A DNA stretch of 64,000 bases from Heterostelium multicystogenum (lineage: Eukaryota > Evosea > Eumycetozoa > Acytosteliales > Acytosteliaceae): contig RCNN01000022.1 in the NCBI GenBank assembly GCA_003667245.1, positions 1 through 64,000 of the forward strand, read 5' to 3'. The notes below the pieces were generated by a model. That model worked only from the letters and a program-made list of their open reading frames with translations, had not been told where the DNA came from and did not search any database. Below are positions 51,201 to 61,868 of this stretch, piece after piece; position 1 is the first letter of the stretch; every line of letters starts with the position of its first letter. The translations under genes and the position numbers were made by a program.

Positions 51201-52280
51201 TTACTTCTAAATCAATTTTGAAGATTGGTAAGCATCAATATTATTGACTTTCTTTAGGTTTTTATTAATTATAATTGCAATTGTTTAGCTCCATTGGTGG
51301 AAGAATCCAACTGTATTGACCTCAATAGTACTGCTGCGATTCCAAATGTTGAGTGCAGTAATAATGGTGTTTGTAATGGAACTGTTTGTTCCTGTTTCAA
51401 CGGTTTTGGTGGATTCTATTGTGAATCTCCTCTTGCCAAGAGAGTCGGTATTGAATCCAATAATACTTCACCGGAATTTACAATGGTTGCCAACAACACT
51501 CAATTGTTTTTGAATATTTTCTCTTTCCAAGAGTTAAATGATCTGAAGGAAGTTGAAAGAGAGAGAAAGATTCCACCATCAGAGTGGCAATATTCCTTTA
51601 ATATCAGCAACTCTGTTGAAAATAACAAGTATCTCTATAATGACACTGAAAATGGTTTCACTGCTGAGGTAAACATCGATCGTTTCACAGCTCCAGTCAA
51701 TGTAACCTTTGGTGGAATAACAAATAGCTATCAAAACAATTCCTTGAAGATCTCAGTGACTATCACTGGTTGGCTCTTCAACTCCAATCTCAATACTTTG
51801 AGAATGTTGATGGAAACCGACGTAACTGCACCTGAAGAATCCGAATCTGATTGCAACAATCCAGGAAGTCAAACGGCTAATCGAGACGCATTCAACAATC
51901 TTGAATACATCAAGATTATAAAAGATGGCGTTTCATACTTTGGTAGATTCTACGATTACATTTTGTCAGACAACAGAGTTGCCTATTCATTCAATGAAAT
52001 CGTAAAAGAACCATTGGAAGACTTACAAAAGACTGTGATTGGAATCAACATGCCACAATGCTATCAATGTATTATAGATCCTGATTTTTCTGCTCTTGTT
52101 GAACCAGTTACACCAGGTGATTGTAAAAACGATTCTAAATTTGCAACTTGGAAGATTATTACCATTGTTGTTGTAGTCGGTGCTGTAGCACTTGCTGCAT
52201 TAATTTCACTTTTAGTATATATCAAACGAAAAGAATCAGTTAGAGTATTCTTATATAAATTAAAAACAATAAGAAGTTAA
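48283..52280 (+). CDS. LRR-IPT/TIG-EGF single-pass membrane protein (receptor-like)
   Basis: A dictyostelid cell-surface type protein of about 1,000 residues. ATG 48283 begins a signal peptide (MNQNRYLSFVFIVLFSFLSY). The ectodomain has a run of leucine-rich-like repeats (48680-50200), for example LESLKLRNSKLTYYP and YLDLTGNNLTG, then IPT/TIG-like beta domains (50330-51230) with KFNEEGGNLTLYG. An EGF-like module follows (51340-51425, CSNNGVC...CSCFNGFGGFYC), then a Cys-poor domain rich in Asn-x-Ser/Thr sites. A membrane segment (IITIVVVVGAVALAALISLL) precedes a short basic tail. About fourteen introns of 60-90 nt are placed at matching positions in successive repeats. The layout resembles the ComC-like/LRR-EGF family of D. 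discoideum. Ligand and role are unknown; membrane topology says surface protein. Confidence 0.78.
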
Positions 52281-52582
52281 AATAAAAGTTATAAATCAGA
52301 GTATCATTCATATTAGATCGAATCCAAGTCAGAAGAAATCTCGTTTTTTTTTTGTATTCTTGTGATTCAACCCAGATAGATAGATAGATAGATGCACAAC
52401 TGAATCAGATGAATAGTATATATAGTCAAATTTTTGCAGTATGTACCAAAGTGAATTTTTGTTGATCAAATTCACTCTACTATCTTTTTCATCACAAAAA
52501 AATGGGTGATCATATGGGGGTACATCCTAAAGTGAAAATTTGACAGTTTACTTTATTTTCTTATAAATTGTATATGGATTCA
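52281..52582. other. Spacer with GATA repeat
   Basis: Region between the receptor-like gene and the LINE remnants. It includes an (AGAT)n microsatellite at about 52375-52393. Nothing else recognised. Confidence 0.5.
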
Positions 52583-52913
52583 ATGAGGGTCAGAACCTCA
52601 CAGTTTTTATATATATATATTTCACGACACAAAGGGACAGTCGTGATTGTCCGAAATATATTATTATTGTTTTTTTTTATTTTTACTTTTCCTATTTTCC
52701 ATTTTTTTTGTTGTTTTTGTGTTTTGTATTCATATCCAAATGAAATATTAATCTATAAATGAACGCGGAAGCACCAGATTGGGGATATCGCAACCAGAGA
52801 TGGTGAATATGTTCCAGTCTTTTTTGAACTCATTGACAGCAACGGCAGATTTAGCAGTGCCTTTGGAAGTCAGCGATAAACAGAGCTTATGGTAAGTATT
52901 TACAACCAAGTTT
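52583..52913 (-). mobile_element. LINE 3'-end fragment, copy A
   Basis: A second, very short copy of the element at 53038-54780. On minus it encodes the last roughly 45 residues of the same protein (LCLSLTSKGTAKSAVAVNEF, then KKDWNIFTISGCD and PRSFID with a stop), followed by the same 3' UTR. Similarity to copy B ends sharply on the 3' side after TTCTGACCCTCA (near 52583) and on the 5' side near 52913. It lacks the short codon stretch PATT found in copy B. This is a 5'-truncated non-LTR retrotransposon insertion. A poly-T run of 35 (52961-52995; poly-A on the element strand) lies just upstream of it. Confidence 0.85.
52623..52645 (-). repeat. 3'-UTR hairpin of LINE copy A
   Basis: CACGAC and GTCGTG flank an 11-nt spacer, giving a 6-bp stem. 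Its counterpart in copy B is at 53079-53101 and has the same sequence. A second hairpin (TGAGG/CCTCA) lies at the extreme 3' end, 52584-52600. Confidence 0.7.
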
Positions 52914-52958
52914 TTTTGACTTTTTCCAGTTTTTTTGTTGTCCTCTAAAACGTGTTGT

Positions 52959-52960
<2 letters not shown>

Positions 52961-52995
<35 letters not shown>
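52961..52995. repeat. Poly-T run (35 T)
   Basis: Uninterrupted T run between the two LINE copies. On the element strand it is poly-A, about 40 nt downstream of the 3' end of copy B, so it could be a tail, or a leftover of an older insertion. Confidence 0.8.
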
Positions 52996-52998
<3 letters not shown>

Positions 52999-53037
52999 CA
53001 TCCAGGTGATCATAATTTATTAATTAAATAATAAATG

Positions 53038-53101
53038 GTGAGGGTCAGAACCTCACAGTGTACTATATATATATATTTCACGACACAAAGGGACAGTCGT
53101 G
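53038..53101 (-). repeat. Paired hairpins at the LINE 3' end, copy B
   Basis: GTGAGG/CCTCAC with a 7-nt loop (53038-53056) and CACGAC/GTCGTG with an 11-nt loop (53079-53101). Both are also in copy A. The terminal hairpin coincides with the point where the two copies stop matching, so it marks the element's 3' end. Confidence 0.7.
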
Positions 53102-53142
53102 ATTGCCCGAAATATATTTTTTTTCATTTTTCCCGTTTTCCT

Positions 53143-53175
<33 letters not shown>

Positions 53176-54790
53176 TTTTGTATTCATATCCAAATGAAAT
53201 ATTAATCTATAAATGAACGCGGGAGCGCCAGATTGGGGATATCGCAACCAGAGATGGTGAAAATGTTCCAGTCTTTTTTGAACTCATTGATAGCAACGGT
53301 GGTGGCTGGTTCAGCAGTGCCTTTGGAAGTCAGCGATAAACAGAGCTTATGGTAATTTATTGCAACCAAGTTTTTATAGTACTTGCTTGACAACTTAGGA
53401 ATGTTAGTGAAGTCAAGTGTCTTATCACCATACAGATTGTTGGACACCACTCTCCATATGGCTCTGATTATGCACGCGGTTAAATGCAGAAACGGCAGTT
53501 TGGTTCTCTTACCTGATTTGGTATTTATAAAAGAGATGTTAGTGATAGACCAGTTTAGGAGATTGTAACCGCAATATCTTCTATATTGATTCTTGATTTT
53601 TGATAGTAAAGTTAACCCAAAAAGAGCAATGCAACCAAAGAAATAATGGTCATATGGCTTTGAGTCTATTGAAAGACCACACAGGACACAGTTATGCTCT
53701 TCCCTGAGATGGTTAATGGGGAGAGCGTGGGCGAAGAAACGGAATATAACGTCTCGACAGGCCGGACCTTTGATTTTGGCTATGTTCTTGAACTGCTCAT
53801 CAAAAGAGAATCTAGTCAGCAGGGAAATGGTACTTTGACCATCAGTTCTTCTGATGTAAGGATGATCCTTCTTAAACAACTTCCCGTAGATTTCACTGAG
53901 GCTAGGGAGTTCATTGCTTGGGAGGCGTATAGGGGAACCATGTCGAGCGTTGGAGGCTAGTTTGTCTCTGAACTCAAGCCAGGGAAGATAATAAGACTTA
54001 ACGACGATGGGAAGGTCATCAACGTTGATTTTGTAGGCCTTGAGGTCGGCCACGAGGTTTTTCCAATTTTTGAAATAACCAAAGTTTTTGTCCGAACCAA
54101 GGACTCTGTTGAAAACCCATATTTTATAGGCCTTCGATCTGAGCCTAAGGTCAAAGAGGTTAAAACCACCAACCTCCCAAGGGAAGCAAGACCGGTCGGA
54201 GGCCATTAAAGTTATGAAATTTGAAGATACAATCCTAGAGGAAGAGAAAAACCAATTAATCAGTTTGTTTAATTTTGTAAAATCTTCGTCCGACGGAGAC
54301 TCCAGGTAGAGATGATAGAAGAGCTTAGGCAAAACATATGAGTTAATGATGGCCGACCTAGCCCTAAGGGTTAGTGAAGGTCTTTTGAATAGGGAGACAT
54401 CAGCTTTGATTTGATTAATGAGAGTACTTAGCTTAGATTCGTGACCTTTGGACCCAAACATCACCCCAAGGTAGCGCTCATTGGTAGTGGAGACAGGGAA
54501 AGGCGACATGGATACATCAATACCATTGAGAGGGATAACTGTACACTTGGATGGGTTGATCCTAGCAGATGTGGCTAGTTTTAAATTTATCAAACCAACC
54601 AAGCACCAGGTCGAGTTCTTTCGAAAGAGGAGTTGAGGGAGGCGGTGTCGTCTGCGAATTGGAGGAGCTTCACAAGGTCAACAACCGAGGGAGGACCAAT
54701 ACGCCTTGTTGGAGATGGCCAGACTTAAGACCGACAATATTCTTGTCAGGTGTTGTGGTAGTTTTTGAGTATCCCGCATGAGGGGTTGCT
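53038..54790 (-). mobile_element. 5'-truncated non-LTR (LINE) retrotransposon, copy B
   Basis: Remnant of a LINE-type element next to a tRNA gene, the setting used by dictyostelid TRE elements. The coding part starts inside the reverse transcriptase domain: a QG motif (HLQQGVLVLP) near 54715 and the catalytic FADD box (LLQFADDTASL) near 54660, followed after frame breaks by an intact stretch of 466 codons (54602-53202). That stretch has the RT thumb/C-terminal region, including SARINPSKCTVIPL and RYLGVMFGSKGHES, and a Cys-His cluster (HNCVLCG...HYFFGC). It ends PRSFID, then a 3' UTR with an internal poly-A (poly-T on plus, 53144-53174) and two hairpins. No endonuclease or ORF1 remains, so it cannot move by itself. 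Confidence 0.88.
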
Positions 54791-54794
54791 TCAT

Positions 54795-54799
54795 AAAAA
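54795..54799 (-). terminator. RNA polymerase III terminator of tRNA-Asn
   Basis: On minus, a run of five T begins 6 nt after the last base of the tRNA. It also lies right at the junction with the LINE remnant. Confidence 0.75.
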
Positions 54800-54805
54800 T
54801 CAATC

Positions 54806-54877
54806 GCTCCTGGTTGGGATCGAACCAACGACCCTACGGTTAACAGCCGTATGCTCTGCCGACTGAGCCACAGAAGC
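54806..54877 (-). tRNA. tRNA-Asn (anticodon GTT)
   Basis: 72 nt, reading 54877 to 54806. The acceptor stem GCTTCTG/CAGGAGC pairs fully (one G-U). The D arm is GCTC...GAGC, the anticodon stem TACGG/CCGTA with loop CTGTTAA (anticodon GTT), and the T arm GTTGG/CCAAC with loop TTCGATC. The A box GTGGCTCAGTCGG and B box GGTTCGATCCC are intact. CCA is not encoded. There is no intron. It looks functional. Confidence 0.97.
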
Positions 54878-55113
54878 ATTTTGTGATGAAAAAGGGAACA
54901 TAAATAATTTATATTTTGTTTTGTTTGTAAATGAACATTCTAATAATCTATGATAAGTGGTATTACTAATTGATTATATTTCCTAACATAATTATTATAT
55001 ATACATTACATTAGTATATTAGAATATTATAATTCTTGGAAAAATACAATGGATAGACAAGTCTTCAAAACTAAAATATCTGACAAGTATATTTTTTAGC
55101 AGCATTATCTCTC

Positions 55114-56880
55114 ATGGATGCTCCCCACACCCCACTACCAACAGAGATAACTGAAGATTGGAGAAATAATCTGAGAGATTCATATGGAATACATGTTCGA
55201 CCAGATTGGTTGAGGAGATGTCTTCAGTTTATAGTAGACAACAGTGATAGATTCAATGGCAGCAAAGCGACTTTCAATGCTGTAGCTCACAAAGAATACT
55301 TGCTAGATGAAGTGTACAAGCAGCTGTTATACTCCGACTTAGAGAGAGTAGGTACTGCTTCCACTGATGGAGCAGGTCTACCAAGATGTGGTGCAACAGA
55401 GCAAGATGAACCGACAGCCATCGTTGCTTAGAGGCACCTATCTGCTCCAACTTCAGCAAGTCAAGAATATATCAGAGTCCTTTGAAACACGTGATGGTGT
55501 CGATCGGTCTGAATATAGAACACTCAAATTCATACTTACAGATGGATTGCATATGCTGACTGCAATAGAGCATCATCATATTCCATCGATGTCTCCGCAA
55601 ATTCCACACGGATGCAAACTTCTGATCAAAGATGTACCTGTCAGAAGAGGTATTTCTTACTTTTCAATGAGAACAATGTCAAGGCTACTTGGCGGAGCTG
55701 TTTACAACATCCGCAACAACAAGTACGAACAATACCAATCAAAAAAACAAACAGTTTGGTAGCAGCACAGACAACCTCCAACAAATACAATATCATCCTT
55801 CATCATCACAACGAATGTAATATCATCTTCAGCAACGTCAACATCTACGACAATATCAACATCATCATTATCTCCACCAGTAACACCTCATAATTTTAAT
55901 AGACCAACAAACAGCCAACAAAAAAGATACTTCCACTACTAAAGAGTGTAAATAACAATCAAAATACAAATAATAGTAAATAGTAATAGTAATAGTAGCA
56001 GTAATAATAATAATAAAAAGTGTATAATGCAGAACATTGTATATTTGACGACGAAGATGATGATAATGAAATGTTACCACCATCAAAAAAATATGGAATA
56101 TTGGACAATCCTAGTTTTGAATCAGATATGTTTCTAAATGACACAAGTGACGAGTCTTCAATGAAATTTAGACTTGGACAAATCGAATAGCAAAAAGATA
56201 GACTCAGAAATGGAAATGAGTATGGATCTGGATTTTGACAGCGTAAATGATTCGACCATACCAGTCACACCTGCAGCAAATCTAAATAGCTCTGCTAAGC
56301 CAATGACATTATCACCATTGCTTTCTCCTATCAGACTACATACCAAGATGCAACCAACAAGTACCAACAACAATGCTCATCTTGTAACCGAGAAACAACA
56401 AAAACAACTGCCAATTTACATGTATATAGTAGACTTTAAAAAACAAATGGAATCCAATCAAAAGAACACCAATCATGTTCCTTTCAAAACAAGAGCGATT
56501 GTCACAGCTGCCACCAACGAGAGCAACGATGGAATAGAAACCGAAATCATGTTAAAAATATCCGATGGTACAGGAAGTCTTTCTGTGTTGTTATCAAATC
56601 AAGTAAATATCAACTATAATATATTATGTTTCAAAATGACTGATTAACACTCCATCACTTTCCTACAAATTAGCTGAAGACCAAGTTAATAGGAATATCG
56701 ACTACAGAATTTAAAAAGTTGAATCTAAATAGCAGGAAATCTATTGTCGATAACTTGAATTTGAAACTGTTTAAATTGGAAGGAATATTCACACTATCTC
56801 CGACAGGTTCCAACCAAACGATTATGTTCGAGGACTTTGAAGAACCAGATGAATCCTTTATCGACTTTCTATCCACATGA
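55114..56880 (+). CDS. rmi1: RMI1, RecQ-mediated genome instability protein 1
   Basis: RMI1 joins topoisomerase III and a RecQ helicase (BLM/Sgs1) to dissolve double Holliday junctions. The N-terminal part from MDAPHTPLPTE has the three-helix block HVRPDWLRRCLQFIVDN and VYKQLLYSDLERV. The OB1 fold reads GTYLLQLQQVKNISESF, LKFILTDGLHMLTAIEH and PHGCKLLIKDVPVRRGI. A low-complexity Asn/Thr middle follows (55740-56170). The C-terminal OB2 fold reads LPIYMYIVDFKKQ, MLKISDGTGSLSVLLS, then after a short intron (56604 to about 56672) LKTKLIGISTTEFKKLN, ending SFIDFLST. Frame changes near 55365 and in the middle (about 55660-56170) are needed. The start could lie a little upstream. Having both OB folds, it resembles the animal form rather than the short yeast form. 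Confidence 0.82.
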
Positions 56881-57663
56881 AGCACTGCACAACTCTTGCA
56901 ACTCTTCACTCATGATCATGTCAATCGTTTAAATTCAATTGGCCCCGTGTATCCATTCAATCTGATCAGAACCAATCACAAACAAAAAAGAAATCTGCTG
57001 TATCTGAAATCTTAAAAATCAAATCTTGTTTGCTGAAAGATTCAATCCAAAGTGCGAACCGTAAATAAATGAGAAATCTAAGATATTTATTTGTGGACTT
57101 TTCCATATCACGCACAACAAGCTGAGATTGTGAAGACCAATTAGATATTGAACATCAATTGGATAAAATGTGTGGTCAAACAAAATCAACTTCTGTTTGA
57201 TTTTTATTGTGAAAAAATAACCACCTAATTTTAGTGTGTCAGGTGACAGGTGTCCGTTGTAAACATTTATTTATTTTTTAATTAATTAATAAACCTTATT
57301 TGGATTTTCAAAATCTTTATGCAACCACCTTGTTGTTTTTTTTTTTGTTTTTTTCCAAACTGTACAACCTCTGTATAATTTTCCACAGATTGCCATTGTA
57401 CAAAACATATAAATAAGAAGTTTCTTAGAAATCTAAAACCTATTCTAATAATACTAATATTTGTAATTATTATTATTAATAATATAATTAATTAAACCTG
57501 CTTTTTGTATTTCTATTAATCAAATATAAATATATTTATATAAATATATATATGTATTGTCCAAATACTATTATTAATATTTAATTATTCAAAAGCAAAA
57601 TAATAATAAACAAAACTAAACAAATTATTTGTATTATATTACAACATATTAAAGAAATTAAAA
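56881..57663. other. Intergenic spacer
   Basis: About 780 bp, rmi1 3' flank and then very AT-rich sequence before the small ORF at 57664. No gene seen. Confidence 0.45.
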
Positions 57664-57882
57664 ATGTCATGTGCATCAGATTATTTGGATCATTCATTGC
57701 CGGAGTTAATGCCTTCATTTGAATATGCCTTCAATTTATTTAAACAATTCTCTTTCAAGAGAAAATCACTACAATGTAGTACAAGTGGCACCATGACATC
57801 ACTTAAAACACAATCAGATTTAAAGTATGAGACATGCCGTAATACTCCGATTAGCAACCAGTCAAGTTGTGTCCAGTTCTAA
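57664..57882 (+). CDS. Small ORF, 72 residues, unrecognised
   Basis: ATG at 57664 stands behind AAATTAAAA, a good dictyostelid start context, and follows about 200 bp of very AT-rich sequence. The product (MSCASDYLDHSLPELMPSFE...) has four Cys and is moderately Ser-rich, with no signal peptide or membrane segment. Codon use is less AT-extreme than the flanks, which favours a real gene. I recognise no family. It might also be the first exon of something longer, or chance. Confidence 0.4.
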   Translation: MSCASDYLDHSLPELMPSFEYAFNLFKQFSFKRKSLQCSTSGTMTSLKTQSDLKYETCRNTPISNQSSCVQF

Positions 57883-58670
57883 TTTAAACACTTATATCAA
57901 TTAATTTAATAATCAACTTTCCATCTACATTCTAGGACACTTCTATCTAAAACTAATTAATAATATCAATAGAGAAGCATCAACAAAATCTAGTAAACAA
58001 TATATTCCAAAATTATTTATTTATATATAAATTCGAACCAATTAATAATTCAATTTATCATTCTAATTACCCTTGCAACAATAGTCACTTCAAAAAGAAA
58101 GTTTAATAAAATTTAAAGATATGATTAAGTTTGTATGTAAATCAATACATATAAACTTAACATGATTAGTAATTAATTTAATTTGTCTTGGTTTTAATTC
58201 TTTACAATTATCATCCTTAATAAAATTGATTGCAATATATAATTACCTTGAATATCTCCTCTATCTTTCATAATGAAACTAAAGTAAAAGGGATATCAAT
58301 GGTTGTTTCAACAAGAACTTTGATCTTAATCATAAAAACTGAAGGGAATCATCCTTGAGTCGCAAGAATAAGGGACCAAGACTCAATGTAGATTCTATAT
58401 AGTATCCACCATCATTAGTCAATAATACAACAACTTTAATGATTAATGTGTTCAACATTTTTGATTCCACAAATGAGTTAGTCAAGTAATAAATCATTTC
58501 CCTCTTATTATTTATAAATATTATGTTCATATCTCTTTTGATGGAAAAGATATATGTGATTGAGTTAATTTATTGGTTGATTATTTAACAAATATACCTG
58601 ATTGTACGATTGATCTATCTATTCTTGTGATTGATTATTGTTTGGATTTACTCCTGGTGATGTCTTTGGG
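57883..58670. other. Intergenic spacer
   Basis: About 790 bp of AT-rich sequence between the small ORF and the 3' end of the FNIP gene. Open stretches near 58330-58530 and 58573-58773 look like chance; the second overlaps the last FNIP exon on the other strand. Confidence 0.45.
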
Positions 58671-61600
58671 TTACAATTCATTAAATAGGTATATATTCCC
58701 TCGATTAAAATCTGATCGCCAGTCATCCTGTAATAAAATTATTATTAGTCAATCAGTGAATAACATTGAATAGTTGACAAACATACTGTAGTCTCAATGC
58801 ATTATAGCTTGGCACAGAGGAATGAGGTGAAGAGGATGGGGTGACCAATGGAGTGCTTAGTGCTGAGGCAATAGGTGTCGATACACCTGTCGTAAGTTGA
58901 CTTATGGTTGGTGGGATTGGTCGACCAGCAGATGAATATAGTCTAATAGTTTCATAGTAGGTGACTGACTTTATAAATAGTTTCTCTTAATTTATCTTCT
59001 AAATAAATGATACACTGTGATGGAAAAAACATCAAGGAGTTAGAGGGAAGACCAGCTTAAGTAACGTAATCAATACATACAGTTTCGGGATGCATTCCAA
59101 TTTGCCAAAAAGAAACAAGAGTATTTAGTACATTGTTAATGTATTCCGAGTGAACTCCTTTCAATATCTTTACATCTGGATATGCAACTCCATTTCTAAA
59201 TTAATTAAATTAATGTTAGTTAACTATAGTCAGAGTATGATGGTAAATAATACTTACACAACAATGGGATTTGTATCACTCATGATATGATCTCTACTGA
59301 CTAAAATAGCATCACATGTATATTTTGAAACATCGGCCACAATGCAAATTGACTCTTTAAGATGTGATGGGAATGGGTTATTGTCATTCCACATTCTGAG
59401 GTCCTCAACCATCTTGGTAAAAAAGTCATATTTGGGTACTGCCATCATAGCCATGTCGCTAACATATTTAGTTGTATGTGATCCCAAAAGCGATCGAGAG
59501 AGATCATGATAGTAATTTGGTAAGCTAGGATCATCGGAGCCAAACTGATAGTGAATGGAGTCGGATGATGGGGGTGAAGATGGTGATTTTGCTGATGGTG
59601 TCATCGGTGGCTTGCTTTGAGTTGATGGTGTCATTGGTTGCTTAGTAGGAGTGGATGTAATATTTGGAATAGCTGGACGACCATTGTTATAGTTGCCATT
59701 ACCGTTCGGTTGATGAAGTTGACTGTAGTTGTGATTTTGATGACTGTTTGGTGTGGATGGATATTGATGTTGCTGTTGCGGAGATGTTCTGTTGCTGGGA
59801 GGTGAAGCAGGTGATGTCGACATAGTTTGAGCGCTGTCACCGCTGTTGCTTTGCGGCAGTGTGAAGCTTCTGTGTAGCTCCTCTGAGTCATAGAGGTTCG
59901 AACGATAGTCAAGCATGTGGCGATTCAAAATCAGCTCGAAAGAACGCCAAAAATAACTGATAATCTGCAGTAATTTCTTAGAGATCTCAGGAGCACCTAC
60001 AACGATCGACTTTTACCATTCTGTAGTGGGATCGGTTGCCCTTGGCGTTTCCACAGCAGCTTGGATTCAGACATCCAGTGTATCCAAAGATCTCTGAGAT
60101 TTGATTCAAAAACTGATTCTCAAAACTAATGAAACTATTACACTTTTCAGAGTTACATCGATAGCTTGTCGAACTATCAGTCGACAACATATTACTCATC
60201 CACGTCAAATTATAAGATAACACTGTAGTTATCAAGCTTGAAAGGAAACTAAATACAATCAGAGTTTGTTGTTAATTCCTGTTGTTACTGCTTTAGCTGG
60301 AAATATAGTGATAACTTACAATCTTGATTTGGGTGTATTGATGGATGGTATCAATTCTCTCAATAGCTCCAATAATATCTTATATGTTTGTCTTTTCGTA
60401 CTTGGTGAAACGATTGTATCAATCCAAAGTGGTTTCTAAACATAGATCATATTGTTAGAATACGATAACAAATACTATTATCAATGTTATTATAATATTT
60501 ACTTCTAATCGAGGTACGCTATATAAATCATTCACATAACTTCTAAACTTTTCGATCTCTTTATATATTTGATTAACTTCCGACATTCCATATGCTGACA
60601 TCTAGATAGATTGTAAATGATAATTAGCAACGAATGTTACGAAGAAGAGCGGGTGTTATTGTTACTTACTGATCCATGTGTTTGTTGTGTAAATTTAGAG
60701 TATAGTTGATTCTTTAACAGTTTAATCATTGGCTGTAGTCTCATATCTATCAGGACGAAATGAGTGATGATGAATTGGTGGAATTTAGAGATCTGCTGCA
60801 TTTGTGCGCTTTGTTGCTTCTGCTGTGGTGTTGGTAGATCATCGAGATTCTTTGGTCCAAATATGACACAGAGTGCCAATGTTACTTTCTTGACTTTTGG
60901 AGCACTTGAAATCATCATCATAGGTCTATTGGTACGTCCTAGTGTTGAAGATGATCTGGCCCTGTTGTTACTGACATTCAATGAATGGCCAATGCTGCTG
61001 ATATTACCGTTGGTCATGGAGGTTGTAAGTGTGCCTGTCTTTGATGGTATATGATCTGTTGTCTTTGATGGCGATGAGGGAGGCAGCAATGTTGTTGAAT
61101 TACTCTTGTTCTCACCACTACCATCGCCATTACCACTGTATGTGGGTAAATCTGAAGATGAATGTACCAACCCACCTCCATTGCTATTACTACTGCTGCC
61201 GTCTTCTTTTTCTAGTTTGTTTGTGGCTGTAGTTGTAGTGGTAGTTGTTGCTATAGATGCTTGGATGAGGTGGTCGAAGGTGATTGTTGGCTAGTGTTGC
61301 CGTTGATGCTGTTTGTTGTAGTTTGCTCGTCTTTTGTAAGGTTTAGTGTAAAGAGCTTGGTCAGAAGCATCTGATTACTATCCGGTAGATAATGTATCTT
61401 TGTAGTTGTTCCCTGTATATTGAGTGGCACTGTACCAAACATCATTTCCTTCAGCATCTCAACTTTGCCCTAGAATTGATTGACAAGGTGGTATATTAGC
61501 ATCATATTGGTGTTAACTCTAACAAAGCAACATACCTTTGGCTTGGCCGGACTCTTGTGTCCTCCATTGGCGTGCGGTGAGCCTGGTTGACTTCCAGCGG

Positions 61601-61868
61601 AATTGGCGCCACCTGAGGTCTTCGATTTGATAGCATCAATCTGCAATGTATCGAACAAAATACTACATGAATTTTGATATGCCTAATTTCATTCATTCAT
61701 CATTGAATGTCATTCGATTCAATTAGTACGAATTCTATATCTATCTAGATCAGATCCTCTTTAAAAACATACAATCAATCTAATATGATCATTAAGATCA
61801 CTGCTGTCGATCTTATTGGATAGTGAAGCTGCCGATGAGTCCTTTTGGAACAATCTAAAGAAATCCAT
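58671..61868 (-). CDS. Folliculin-interacting protein (FNIP/Lst4)
   Basis: FNIP binds folliculin and controls Rag GTPases/TORC1 at the lysosome through its Longin-DENN fold. Exon 1 starts at ATG 61868 (MDFFRLFQKD) and ends DLNDHIRLI, joined at 61682 to AYQNSCSILFDTLQIDAI, matching the IRLIVFQDC...LFDS start of animal FNIPs. Next is EMMFGTVPLNIQGTTTKIHY, nearly the family motif. Then come a Ser/Thr-rich spacer, VKKVTLALCVIFG, and FHQFIITHFVLIDMRLQPMIKL. The C-terminal half has RSLLGSHTTKYVSDMAMMAV, LKESICIVADVSKYTCDAILVS and TCIIYLEDKLRE, which parallel the C-terminal DENN part. It has about ten exons; a frame change near 61265 is needed. The stop at 58671, after a last exon DDWRSDFNRG, is tentative. 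This is the folliculin partner, not the unrelated FNIP leucine-rich repeat found in dictyostelids. Confidence 0.85.

Noticed and set aside
52961..53174. Poly-T runs as possible CRISPR-like or satellite repeats
   Set aside because: They are homopolymers tied to LINE copies; no repeat-spacer structure exists anywhere in the window.
54569..54879. Short open frames on both strands across the tRNA and LINE junction
   Set aside because: They run through the tRNA gene or through frame-broken reverse transcriptase sequence and are not genes.
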